From Fidelibacterota bacterium (GTDB taxonomy: Bacteria; Fidelibacterota; Marinisomatia; Marinisomatales; TCS55), in NCBI GenBank assembly GCA_014239505.1, contig JAAZYT010000143.1:1-19632 (forward strand): a stretch of 19,632 nt of DNA. The letters run 5' to 3'. Position numbers and translations under genes: made by a program. Below the pieces are notes generated by a model, which worked only from the letters and a program-made list of their open reading frames with translations, did not search any database and was not told where the DNA came from. Each line of letters begins with the position of its first letter. Position 1 is the first letter of the stretch. Shown piece after piece: positions 8,198-16,114 of this stretch.

Positions 8198-8686
8198 GTG
8201 AAAAAAATTCAGCGAGTAATTGGAGTAGATCCAGGTCTAAATACAACAGGTTTTGGTATTTTAGATCAAAAAGCAGGTCAAATTCGAGTCGTAGCTTATG
8301 GTACAATTAAGCCACCATCTAAAGAATCTCTTGCAAATAGACTTGAATATTTAAATAGCCACATGAATGATTTGCTCAGAAAATTCGAACCTCATATAAT
8401 GGCAATCGAAGATACATTTTATAGTAATAATATTAAATCTTCTCTATTATTAGGTCAAGCTAGAGGTGTTTTAATATTAGCTGCGGCATCAAACGGACTT
8501 GCGGCAATTGATTATGCTCCAAGGAAAGTAAAGCAATCAGTTGTTGGAAGTGGCTCTGCTGATAAAAAACAAATTCAATATATGGTAAAACAAATTTTAA
8601 AAATAGATTCTATGCCTAAATCAATGGATATTTCCGATGCTTTAGCAATTGCTTTATGTCATATTAATCAAAATAAATATTTATGA
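8198..8686 (+). CDS. ruvC: Holliday junction endodeoxyribonuclease RuvC
   Basis: RuvC resolves Holliday junctions by symmetric nicking. The four acidic active-site residues are visible: Asp11 in VIGVDPGLNTTGFG, Glu71 in MAIEDTFYS, and Asp144/Asp147 in MDISDALAIALCH. Their spacing matches Asp7, Glu66, Asp138 and Asp141 of E. coli RuvC. The length of 162 residues is normal. Translation begins at GTG (8198), 17 nt after yebC; no strong Shine-Dalgarno is seen. The stop overlaps the ruvA start (ATGA), so the two are translationally coupled. No ruvB is present nearby. Confidence 0.96.
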   Translation: MKKIQRVIGVDPGLNTTGFGILDQKAGQIRVVAYGTIKPPSKESLANRLEYLNSHMNDLLRKFEPHIMAIEDTFYSNNIKSSLLLGQARGVLILAAASNGLAAIDYAPRKVKQSVVGSGSADKKQIQYMVKQILKIDSMPKSMDISDALAIALCHINQNKYL

Positions 8687-9288
8687 GTCTAATAAGTTCA
8701 ATTAGTGGTGTCCTTTTTTCAAAAAGTCCATCGGAGGCTATTTTGGATGTTGGAGGTATTCGCTTCCTACTTCATATTTCATTTGCAACATATGAAATAC
8801 TTCCTGATAAGGGTAACTCTGTAGACATTTTAACACATCTTCATGTCAAAGAAGATATTTTAGATTTATATGGTTTTAAAGATGAAGATGAACGAGCTTT
8901 GTTTTTTAATTTAAATTTGATTAGCGGAATAGGTCCACGTTCAGCAATGAATATTTTGTCTGGTACAAATCCAATGGAATTTAAAAGTCGTATAATTGAT
9001 GGTGACGTTAAATCTCTAACTGTAATTCCTGGAATTGGAACTAAAACAGCAAAAAGAATTATTGTTGAATTGAAAGAGAAATTTGAAAATGATATTAATG
9101 AAAAAGATGACCTAGGCTTTACTGAAAATAGCGATACTCGTCTCGTAAAAGATGCAGCAAATGCACTTCAATCTCTAGGTTATAAATCAAACCAGGTAAA
9201 TAAAATCTTAAAAGATTTAGAATCATCGGGTGAACTAATAGGTGGATTAGAAGAAATTATTAGAAAAGCTTTGGCTAAAATTATTTAA
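8683..9288 (+). CDS. ruvA: Holliday junction DNA helicase subunit RuvA
   Basis: RuvA binds Holliday junctions as a tetramer and loads the RuvB motor. The 201 residues show the usual three domains: an N-terminal OB fold (about 1-63, with LHVKEDILDLYGF), two helix-hairpin-helix motifs (LISGIGPRSAMNIL at 79-92 and VIPGIGTKTAKRI at 114-126), and a C-terminal RuvB-interacting domain (about 153-201, with DAANALQSLGYK). An acidic linker of about 20 residues separates the last two. It overlaps ruvC by 4 bp. RuvB must be encoded elsewhere. Confidence 0.96.
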   Translation: MSLISSISGVLFSKSPSEAILDVGGIRFLLHISFATYEILPDKGNSVDILTHLHVKEDILDLYGFKDEDERALFFNLNLISGIGPRSAMNILSGTNPMEFKSRIIDGDVKSLTVIPGIGTKTAKRIIVELKEKFENDINEKDDLGFTENSDTRLVKDAANALQSLGYKSNQVNKILKDLESSGELIGGLEEIIRKALAKII

Positions 9289-9295
9289 GGAGTTT

Positions 9296-10492
9296 ATGGA
9301 ATATTCAAAACAATTAACAAAATTAGGTACTGAAACAGCATTTGCTGTTTCAGCAAAAGCTCGTGCATGGGCTGAGAAAGGAAACAAAGTATATCCATTT
9401 CATCTTGGTGATTTCAACTTACCTACTCCCAATAATATTGTAGAAGCAACTCTTAAAGGTATTAAAGATGGTAAAACAGGCTACTGCCCTTCAGAAGGTA
9501 TTTTTTCCTTAAGAGAAGCTTTAGCTAATGATGTTGGTTCAAAACGCGGAGTTAATTATTTACCTGATAATGTTTCGGTGCAACCTGGAGGTAAGCCAAC
9601 GATTGGAAAGTTTATTGCTTCAGTTATGAACCCTGGTGATGAAGTCTTATATCCTAATCCTGGTTATCCTATTTATGAATCTCAGATAGAGTATCAAGGT
9701 GGTTTAGCAATTCCATATAATTATATCACTAGTGATGATGGATTTGATATTGATATTGACCATTTGAAAGCTTCCATTACTGATAAAACTGTAGCAATTA
9801 TTTATAATAATTATCAAAATCCAATTTCAGCTGAATCTTCTATCGAGGAAATGGAAGCTATAGCTGATCTTGCAATCGCAAATGATTTATGGGTTTTATC
9901 TGACGATGCTTATTATGAAATAATATATGATGGAGAAGCAAGGTCAATTGTTTCGATTCCAGGTATGAAAGAACGCACAGTAATCCTCTATACTTTCTCA
10001 AAAAAATTTGCAATGACTGGCTGGAGAATTGGTGGTTCAATAGGACCAAAAGAAATTATTAAGCACATTTCAAAATTGAATGTGAATGCAGAATCATGTA
10101 CTACTCATTTTATTCAAGATGCAATGGTTGAAGCTTTGAATGGTGACCAATCAGGTCCTCAATATCTTTTGAAGACACTTAAAGAAAGAAGAGATGCGAC
10201 AGTTAATGGATTAAATGCTATTAATGGTATAAATGTAGCTCTTCCTAAAAGTACTTTTTATGTTTTTCCAAATGTTAACGAAATATTGAGGTTTAAAGGG
10301 ATGACAAAAGTAGAGGAACTTCAAGAAGGTGCATTGAAAAATGCAAATGTATCTTTTTGTACTCGTGATCACTTTGGTAGACCCAGTAAAAATGAATCAG
10401 ATTACTTTATTCGTTTTGCATATTCAGGAATAAACGTTGATGATATCAATGAAGGGTTGTCAAAACTAAAAGAATATTTTGAATCAAAATGA
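9296..10492 (+). CDS. PLP-dependent class I/II aminotransferase
   Basis: This 398-residue fold-type I aminotransferase has the PLP-lysine motif FSKKFAMTGWRIG, with Lys236 as the predicted Schiff-base residue. SDDAYYEI supplies the Asp and Tyr that contact the cofactor, and FIRFAYSG the Arg that holds the substrate carboxylate. The usual NNP.NPTG loop reads NNYQNPIS, keeping the Asn but losing the TG pair. A strong Shine-Dalgarno AAGGAG (9287-9292), overlapping the ruvA stop, sits 3 nt before the ATG. The amino donor is not evident; aspartate, alanine or aromatic aminotransferase are all possible. The stop overlaps the gcvT start (ATGA), suggesting a link with glycine/one-carbon metabolism. 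Confidence 0.88.
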   Translation: MEYSKQLTKLGTETAFAVSAKARAWAEKGNKVYPFHLGDFNLPTPNNIVEATLKGIKDGKTGYCPSEGIFSLREALANDVGSKRGVNYLPDNVSVQPGGKPTIGKFIASVMNPGDEVLYPNPGYPIYESQIEYQGGLAIPYNYITSDDGFDIDIDHLKASITDKTVAIIYNNYQNPISAESSIEEMEAIADLAIANDLWVLSDDAYYEIIYDGEARSIVSIPGMKERTVILYTFSKKFAMTGWRIGGSIGPKEIIKHISKLNVNAESCTTHFIQDAMVEALNGDQSGPQYLLKTLKERRDATVNGLNAINGINVALPKSTFYVFPNVNEILRFKGMTKVEELQEGALKNANVSFCTRDHFGRPSKNESDYFIRFAYSGINVDDINEGLSKLKEYFESK

Positions 10493-11574
10493 AAAAAACT
10501 TTTCTTCATAATCGACATGTTAAGCTTGGAGCAAAGTTAGTTCCGTTTGCTGGTTATCAAATGCCAATCCAATATTCTGGTGTAGTTAAAGAACATCTCA
10601 TGGTACGTGAAAGTGCTGGTTTATTTGATGTTAGCCACATGGGTGAATTCATCATTTCTGGCGAGGGTGCAGAAGATTTTTTAAATTACATGACAATTAA
10701 TGATATTAATGTGATTCAGCCATGGGAAGCACAATATTCAGCAATGTGCTTTGAAGATGGAGGAATCATTGATGATTTAATTATCTATAGATACCCTGAT
10801 CATTTTATGTTAGTGGTAAACTGTGCAAATATTGAAAAAGATTTAGATTGGCTAATGGCAAATAAACCTAATAATGTAAATATTATGGATATTAGCCAGC
10901 AAACTAGCTTGCTGGCTTTACAAGGTCCTAATTCCAGAAAAATTCTTCAGTCAATCACAGATGTCAAATTAAATGATATCCAATTTTATTCTTTTAAATT
11001 AGGAATTATTTGTGATGAAAATGTTACGATTGCTAGAACAGGTTATACAGGTGAATTAGGTTATGAAATTTATGGAAGTAATGAAAAAATTGTGGATATT
11101 TGGGATGCAATTATTTCAAAAGGTGAAGACTTGGTAATTCCAGCAGGTCTTGCATGTAGAGATACACTTAGAACTGAGATGAAGTATGCTTTGTATGGTA
11201 ATGATATTGATGATTCTACAAATCCTATTGAAGCAGGTTTAAGCTGGATAACAAAAATAGATAAATCTAAGTTTATTGGAAAAGATTCTCTAGCTAATGC
11301 AAATATAAATTCGAAACGAAAACTTGTATGTATCAAAATGAATGATCGTGGAATTCCAAGAAAAGGTTATTTACTAATGTTTGGTGATGAGACTGTGGGA
11401 GAAATAACAAGCGGGACTCAATCACCTTCGTTAGGTGTAGGTATTGGATTAGCATATATTGCTACTTCTCATTCTAAACCTGGAACTGAGCTTAAGATAA
11501 AAATTAGAAAAAACTTTTTGAAATGTGTAATAATTAAATCACCTTTTTACAAGGATGGCTCATTGAACAAATGA
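10489..11574 (+). CDS. gcvT: Aminomethyltransferase, T-protein of the glycine cleavage system
   Basis: GcvT transfers the methylene group from the aminomethyl-lipoyl arm of GcvH to tetrahydrofolate and releases ammonia. At 361 residues it is of family length. Recognisable blocks are FAGYQMPIQY (20-29), GLFDVSHMGE (44-53), GGIIDDLIIY (91-100, containing the folate-binding Asp region), LALQGPNSR, RTGYTGELGYEI, PAGLACRDTLR and the C-terminal barrel domain with RGIPRKGY and GEITSGTQSPSLG. It overlaps the aminotransferase gene by 4 bp. The partner genes gcvH and gcvP are not in the window and no glycine riboswitch precedes it, so the glycine cleavage genes appear dispersed. Confidence 0.95.
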   Translation: MKKTFLHNRHVKLGAKLVPFAGYQMPIQYSGVVKEHLMVRESAGLFDVSHMGEFIISGEGAEDFLNYMTINDINVIQPWEAQYSAMCFEDGGIIDDLIIYRYPDHFMLVVNCANIEKDLDWLMANKPNNVNIMDISQQTSLLALQGPNSRKILQSITDVKLNDIQFYSFKLGIICDENVTIARTGYTGELGYEIYGSNEKIVDIWDAIISKGEDLVIPAGLACRDTLRTEMKYALYGNDIDDSTNPIEAGLSWITKIDKSKFIGKDSLANANINSKRKLVCIKMNDRGIPRKGYLLMFGDETVGEITSGTQSPSLGVGIGLAYIATSHSKPGTELKIKIRKNFLKCVIIKSPFYKDGSLNK

Positions 11575-11624
11575 GTAAAGTAGCTAATATTTTAATCACA
11601 ACTTTATCTATTGGAGTCTTTTAA
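11571..11624 (+). other. Possible 17-codon ORF between gcvT and ftsK
   Basis: An ATGA overlap at the gcvT stop opens a 17-codon frame (MSKVANILITTLSIGVF) that ends at TAA 11622-11624, two bases before the ftsK ATG. The peptide is mostly hydrophobic. Its edges match the coupled style of this operon, but the ORF could be chance, and it also contains the likely ftsK Shine-Dalgarno (GGAG, 11613-11616). No family is recognised. Confidence 0.2.
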
Positions 11625-11626
11625 AT

Positions 11627-14008
11627 ATGAAGGAAAGAAGATTAGAAATATTAGGTATACTTTCAATTTCGGTTTCCCTGCTTATTTTTGCAAGCTTGAT
11701 TGGCTATAATCCAAATGAAGATCCAGGAATCTCTTCAAGTATACTAATTGATAATCCCATGGGTATCCTTGGTGTTTGGATAGGATATTTTTTTATCAAG
11801 TTAACTTTTGGATATAGTTCATTTATTCTTCCTTTAATTGCTATTACTTGGGGCATTTGGTTTTTTACACATAAAGATTTTCAAGCAATTAGCAGATTGT
11901 CAGGTTATTTGTTGGGATTTGTAGTTTTATCCTCTATTACACTTGGCGCGGTACAGATATTTTGGTTTGGTATTGAAAATGTAATATATCGTTTTAGTGG
12001 AATGATTGGTGGGCTAATTGCAGGAATGATTTTTGATTTTCTTGGAGCAATTGGTGTTATTATAGTTCTTGTGAGTTTATGGCTAGTTCTTGTTCGTGGA
12101 TACTTTGGGTTTAGTTTCTATAAACCTATAAAATTATTAATTGATAATTTTAAGAAAAAACAAGCAGATAAAAGGCTAGTAACAGAACAAGAATCTGTTG
12201 AAAGTGAAAAGCGCCTTCATACTCAAAATTTAATTTCTAAAATAGACCAACAACGTAATAATGAAGAAGAAATATCAGAACTTTCTGAAGAAATACAAGC
12301 AAATGAGATTATTGAAAATATATCTGAATATGATATAAAAGAAAAAAATAATCAAGAAGAAAAACCCTTTCAAAAAATTTCAAAAGAATCTGAAGAATCA
12401 GAACTTGATAAAATATCACTTACAAACAATACTGATCAAGAATTAGAGCAAGAAATAGAAGAAGGCATTGTTGAAGATTTAGAGGTAGGTGAAGTAATTG
12501 AAGAAGAAGAAGTTAATTTAGATGCAGTTGAAGAAAGGAAAACACCTAAGAAAGAATATCAACTACCATCTGCAGAATTATTGACAAATCCTGTAAATAT
12601 TGAAAATGCTGGTATGAGTAGAGATGAATTAGTAGAAAGAGCAAACTTTCTTCAACAATCATTAGAAACATTTGGGGTCATGGGAAAAGTTGTGAATGTG
12701 AGCCCGGGACCAGTGATTACTTTATTTGAAGTAGAGCCCGCTGAGGGTGTTCGTGTTAATAAATTTGTTGCTTTATCAGATGACTTAGCTCGAGTAATGG
12801 AAGCGAGTCGCGTTAGGGTTATAGCTCCAATACCTGGAAAATCTTCTGTTGGAATTGAGATTCCAAATCTAAATCCTGATATGGTATATTTTAAATCTAT
12901 AATTAATTCAGAAAAGTTTGCTTCTGCAGAATCAAAATTGGCTCTTGCTGTTGGCAAAACTACATCAGGGGAGATTGCAACTTTAGATTTATCTAAAATG
13001 CCACATCTTTTAATTGCAGGAACAACAGGTTCAGGTAAATCTGTTTGTATGAATACAATTTTAGCAAGTATTCTTTATAGCGCTACTCCAGATGAAGTAA
13101 AGTTTGTAATCATTGATCCTAAAAAAGTTGAGATGGCAGTTTATAGAGAGCTTGCCGATTATCATTTATTAAAAATTGAAGATATTGATGAACCAATAGT
13201 GACAACTCCTGAAAATGCTGTTTTGGCTTTGCGAGCAGTTGAAAAAGAAATGGGGCGTCGATATGATGTACTAGCTGACGCAGTTGTTCGTAACATTGGC
13301 GAGTATAATAAAAAAAGGTTAGAAAATGGTGAAGAGGTAATGCCATTTATTGTAGTTCTTATAGATGAATTAGCAGACTTAATGATGTTAAATGCTAAAG
13401 AAGTAGAAGCTCCTATTGCAAGACTTGCTCAGTTAGCTCGAGCTGTTGGAATTCATTTAGTAGTTGCAACTCAGCGACCATCCGTAGATGTTATCACAGG
13501 TGTTATAAAAGCTAATTTTCCTTCAAGAATTGCCTTTCAGGTTGCAACAAAAATTGATTCAAGAACTATTTTGGATACATCAGGTGCTGAAAAACTTATT
13601 GGGAAAGGTGACCTTTTATACCTTGGTCATGGCTCATCTGAACCATCACGTCTTCATAATGCTTTTCTCAGTCTTGAAGAAATCGAATCACTTATGGGGC
13701 ACATAAGTAAGCAGTCTAAAGCTGAGGATTTGATTTTAGCTAGTCCCAGAGAAACAATGGGCGCTGGTGGATTGGTTGATGGAGGAGATAGTGCTGTATT
13801 TGATGAACTCTTTGATGATGCTGTAAAACTAGTTGTAATGCATCAACAAGGTTCAATCTCTTTAATACAACGACGATTAAAAGTAGGCTATTCTAGAGCT
13901 GCTAGATTAATTGATGAAATGGAACAAGCTGGTATTGTTGGTTCATTTACTGGAAGCAAGGCTCGTGAAGTTTTAGTAGATGAATCATATTTAGAATCAA
14001 TCGATTAA
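11627..14008 (+). CDS. ftsK: DNA translocase FtsK
   Basis: FtsK is anchored at the division septum and pumps DNA to finish chromosome segregation and dimer resolution. The 793-residue protein has the full layout: an N-terminal membrane domain with about four helices (residues 6-160), a Glu-rich acidic linker (about 185-310), the alpha/beta motor core, and a gamma winged-helix domain at the C-terminus (about 725-790, VVMHQQGSISLIQRRLKVGYSRAARLID) that in other species reads polar KOPS sites. Walker A GTTGSGKS is at 465-472 with Lys471; Walker B VVLIDE is at 576-581. RPSVDVITGVIKANFPSRI is also conserved. The linker is far shorter than the E. coli one, as in SpoIIIE-length homologues. GGAG lies 10 nt before the ATG, and the gap from gcvT is 52 nt. 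Confidence 0.96.
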   Translation: MKERRLEILGILSISVSLLIFASLIGYNPNEDPGISSSILIDNPMGILGVWIGYFFIKLTFGYSSFILPLIAITWGIWFFTHKDFQAISRLSGYLLGFVVLSSITLGAVQIFWFGIENVIYRFSGMIGGLIAGMIFDFLGAIGVIIVLVSLWLVLVRGYFGFSFYKPIKLLIDNFKKKQADKRLVTEQESVESEKRLHTQNLISKIDQQRNNEEEISELSEEIQANEIIENISEYDIKEKNNQEEKPFQKISKESEESELDKISLTNNTDQELEQEIEEGIVEDLEVGEVIEEEEVNLDAVEERKTPKKEYQLPSAELLTNPVNIENAGMSRDELVERANFLQQSLETFGVMGKVVNVSPGPVITLFEVEPAEGVRVNKFVALSDDLARVMEASRVRVIAPIPGKSSVGIEIPNLNPDMVYFKSIINSEKFASAESKLALAVGKTTSGEIATLDLSKMPHLLIAGTTGSGKSVCMNTILASILYSATPDEVKFVIIDPKKVEMAVYRELADYHLLKIEDIDEPIVTTPENAVLALRAVEKEMGRRYDVLADAVVRNIGEYNKKRLENGEEVMPFIVVLIDELADLMMLNAKEVEAPIARLAQLARAVGIHLVVATQRPSVDVITGVIKANFPSRIAFQVATKIDSRTILDTSGAEKLIGKGDLLYLGHGSSEPSRLHNAFLSLEEIESLMGHISKQSKAEDLILASPRETMGAGGLVDGGDSAVFDELFDDAVKLVVMHQQGSISLIQRRLKVGYSRAARLIDEMEQAGIVGSFTGSKAREVLVDESYLESID

Positions 14009-14011
14009 ATT

Positions 14012-14593
14012 TTGATAAAATATTCCCTAATTTTTTCTATGATGCTATCAGCATGTGTTTTAGCACAGACAAAAAATTGGGAAAATAGATTTATTGATGC
14101 TATGAATTATAAGGATGGTGTTTCAATTAATGTAAAGATAGATCAGATGCAATTTGATTTAAAATCATCTGATTTAGGCCTGATAGAAATAATGGATAAA
14201 GACAATTACCTTCTTGATTTTTCAAATGAAACTGTTTTTGTTTCTGATGGTATAATTAAAACATTTAATAAAGTAAATAATCAATTGATAATAGATCAAT
14301 TAATTGAAGGTGATATTACTATTTTTGATTTACTTACTGGCGACTTTAAAGATGTATTATTTGAGAATCCTGACCAAAGAGGAAATTCAATTTTTGTAAA
14401 CTTTAATATTAAAATGATGGGATATAGTGGATTTATAAAAACTAAAGAAAATGGTGAACCGCTTGAACTAAAGGTAAAATATGGGCCTGATCAATTTTTA
14501 CTTTTAACAGTAACAAATTATATCAAAGGAAATTTAAAATTAATCAATGAATTTAATCCTTTAAATGCAGAGATAATCGACCTCCGTGAGTAA
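14012..14593 (+). CDS. LolA-like outer-membrane lipoprotein carrier
   Basis: The 193-residue protein starts at TTG (14012), three bases after the ftsK stop. This start gives a complete signal peptide (MIKYSLIFSMMLSACVLAQ), whereas the next Met codons (residues 10-11) would cut it. Cleavage may be by signal peptidase I after VLA, as expected for a periplasmic LolA; however LSAC is also a fair lipobox around Cys15. The mature part has the LolA rhythm: DNYLLDFSNETVFVSDG.I.TFNK..NQLIIDQ in the middle and FNPLNAEIIDLRE at the end. LolA shuttles lipoproteins across the periplasm to the outer membrane. ftsK next to lolA is a familiar order in several phyla. The sequence is divergent, so the family call is moderate. 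Confidence 0.7.
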   Translation: MIKYSLIFSMMLSACVLAQTKNWENRFIDAMNYKDGVSINVKIDQMQFDLKSSDLGLIEIMDKDNYLLDFSNETVFVSDGIIKTFNKVNNQLIIDQLIEGDITIFDLLTGDFKDVLFENPDQRGNSIFVNFNIKMMGYSGFIKTKENGEPLELKVKYGPDQFLLLTVTNYIKGNLKLINEFNPLNAEIIDLRE

Positions 14594-15563
14594 AATAATA
14601 AAATTTATATTTAGTCTTCTAATAAGCATATTAGGTCTTTACTATGCTTTTAATAAGGTAAACTTGAATGAGTTATGGTTTTATTTAAAATCAGCCAATA
14701 TATTTTATATAATTCTAGCAAGTGTATTACTTATCTTTTCTGTAGCTATTCGCGCTGAAAGATGGCAACTATTGCTTGAGCCAATAAAAGTAATCTCTTT
14801 TCGTCCATTATTTAGTAGTACAATGATTGGATATTTTGGTAATGCAGTTATGCCTTTTCGATTTGGTGAATTATTAAGAGCTTTTTCGATTGGCTCAATA
14901 AAAAATATTGATATTTCAGCTGCTTTTGGAACAATATTACTTGAACGTTTATTAGATATGCTTGGATTAGTTTTTACAATGTTTATATTTAGTTGGTTTT
15001 ACCCTTTTGAGTATGGCGGAAGGAGTGTTATGATTATTATAGCCTTATCTTCCATTTTAGTTTTTGGATTTATTCTTTGGTTGGGTACTAAAAAATCCCA
15101 AATAATTCCATCATTAAAAAAACTTTCAATATTTAATAAACCTTTTATGCAAAGATTATTAAATATTACAAATAATATAGTTAATGGAATCACTTCCATT
15201 AAAGACACAAAACATGTTGGTCAAATTATTCTACATACTATTTTTATGTGGGTTGTCTATTTTTTTATAACCTATTCAGTGATTTTAGCAACCAATATAA
15301 ATATAAATTGGATAGGTGTAGGAATTATACTTATTTCAACATCTTTAGCTCTTGCAATACCTGCTGCTCCGGGAGGATTAGGAACATATCATGCAGCTGC
15401 TGTATACATATTGACATCATATTTCTATGTTGATAGAGTAGAATCTCAAGCTTTTGCAGTTATACTGCATGCTGTAGGTTTTTTACCTTTATTATTAATT
15501 GGCTTTTTGTTTTTTATAAAAAGTTCGCTTGAATTTAAAGATGTATCAAAAGAAAAAATTTAA
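14586..15563 (+). CDS. Flippase-like integral membrane protein (LPG synthase TM/UPF0104 family)
   Basis: The 325-residue protein begins at GTG and overlaps the LolA-like gene by 8 bp. About eight membrane helices are visible across the whole length. Family features are AIRAERWQLLLEP (about 54-66), MIGYFGNAVMPFRFGELLRAF (about 79-99), ILLERLLDMLGL (about 117-128) and, in the second half, AIPAAPGGLGTYHAA. These match the lysylphosphatidylglycerol synthase TM region found in the flippase half of MprF and in AglD-like proteins. There is no C-terminal synthase domain, so it is a stand-alone membrane unit, probably moving or processing a lipid or lipid-linked sugar. Substrate unknown. It sits 2 nt from the gmhB-like gene. 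Confidence 0.82.
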   Translation: MSKIIKFIFSLLISILGLYYAFNKVNLNELWFYLKSANIFYIILASVLLIFSVAIRAERWQLLLEPIKVISFRPLFSSTMIGYFGNAVMPFRFGELLRAFSIGSIKNIDISAAFGTILLERLLDMLGLVFTMFIFSWFYPFEYGGRSVMIIIALSSILVFGFILWLGTKKSQIIPSLKKLSIFNKPFMQRLLNITNNIVNGITSIKDTKHVGQIILHTIFMWVVYFFITYSVILATNININWIGVGIILISTSLALAIPAAPGGLGTYHAAAVYILTSYFYVDRVESQAFAVILHAVGFLPLLLIGFLFFIKSSLEFKDVSKEKI

Positions 15564-15565
15564 TA

Positions 15566-16114
15566 ATGAAAAAATATGATACTATATTTTTAGATAGAGA
15601 TGGAACTCTAAATCCTGATCTAGGATACATTAATTCTTTAGATAAATTTTCTTTTTTTGATTTCACTTTTGACGCACTAAACATGTTAAAAGCATATGGA
15701 GAAAATTTTTGTATAATAACTAATCAATCAGGTGTTGGACGAGGAATAATTGATATTGATGAGCTTAGTAGAATAAATAGTTATATACTTGATAAATTTT
15801 ATGAAAATAAGTTATCTTTATTAGGAATTTATTATTGCACTGATCATCCTGATAATGCAACTGAATTTAGAAAACCAGGTGTTGGATTGTTTAAGAAAGC
15901 TGCAAATGAGAATGGTATAGATCTAAAAAGATCAATTATGATTGGTGATGCGAGATCTGATATACAACCAGGAATAAAGCTTGGAATGGAAACAATGCTT
16001 GTTTTGACAGGGAGAGGAAAAGAGACTCAATCGAAATTGGATAATATTGATCCTACTTATTGTGCAAAAAACATTTTTGAAGGTGCAAAACAAATAATGA
16101 GTGAGAATAATTAA
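15566..16114 (+). CDS. GmhB/HisB-N-like HAD phosphatase without the zinc-binding cysteines
   Basis: This 182-residue HAD-family phosphatase shows the nucleophile motif FLDRDGTLN with Asp10 and Asp12, motif II in ITNQSGVGRG (51-60), and motif III/IV MIGDARSDI. Overall order and length fit the GmhB group, which removes the 7-phosphate from heptose 1,7-bisphosphate on the way to LPS core heptose, or the HisB-N phosphatase. In canonical members a C-x-H...C-x-C-R-K-P loop binds zinc. Here it reads CTDHP...TEFRKPG: only Cys91 remains, and the two cysteines before RKP are Thr99 and Phe101. The substrate is therefore uncertain; another sugar phosphate is possible. The stop overlaps the ddl start by one base (TAATG). 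Confidence 0.82.
   Translation: MKKYDTIFLDRDGTLNPDLGYINSLDKFSFFDFTFDALNMLKAYGENFCIITNQSGVGRGIIDIDELSRINSYILDKFYENKLSLLGIYYCTDHPDNATEFRKPGVGLFKKAANENGIDLKRSIMIGDARSDIQPGIKLGMETMLVLTGRGKETQSKLDNIDPTYCAKNIFEGAKQIMSENN

Noticed and set aside
10400..10489. Possible glycine riboswitch before gcvT
   Set aside because: gcvT overlaps the upstream coding region by 4 bp; there is no leader in which a riboswitch could sit.
11070..11336. Minus-strand open frame of 88 codons inside gcvT
   Set aside because: Antisense shadow of a conserved gene with no start signal or family features.
12652..12957. Minus-strand open frame of 101 codons inside ftsK
   Set aside because: It lies wholly antisense to the conserved motor domain of FtsK and resembles no protein family; a coding shadow.
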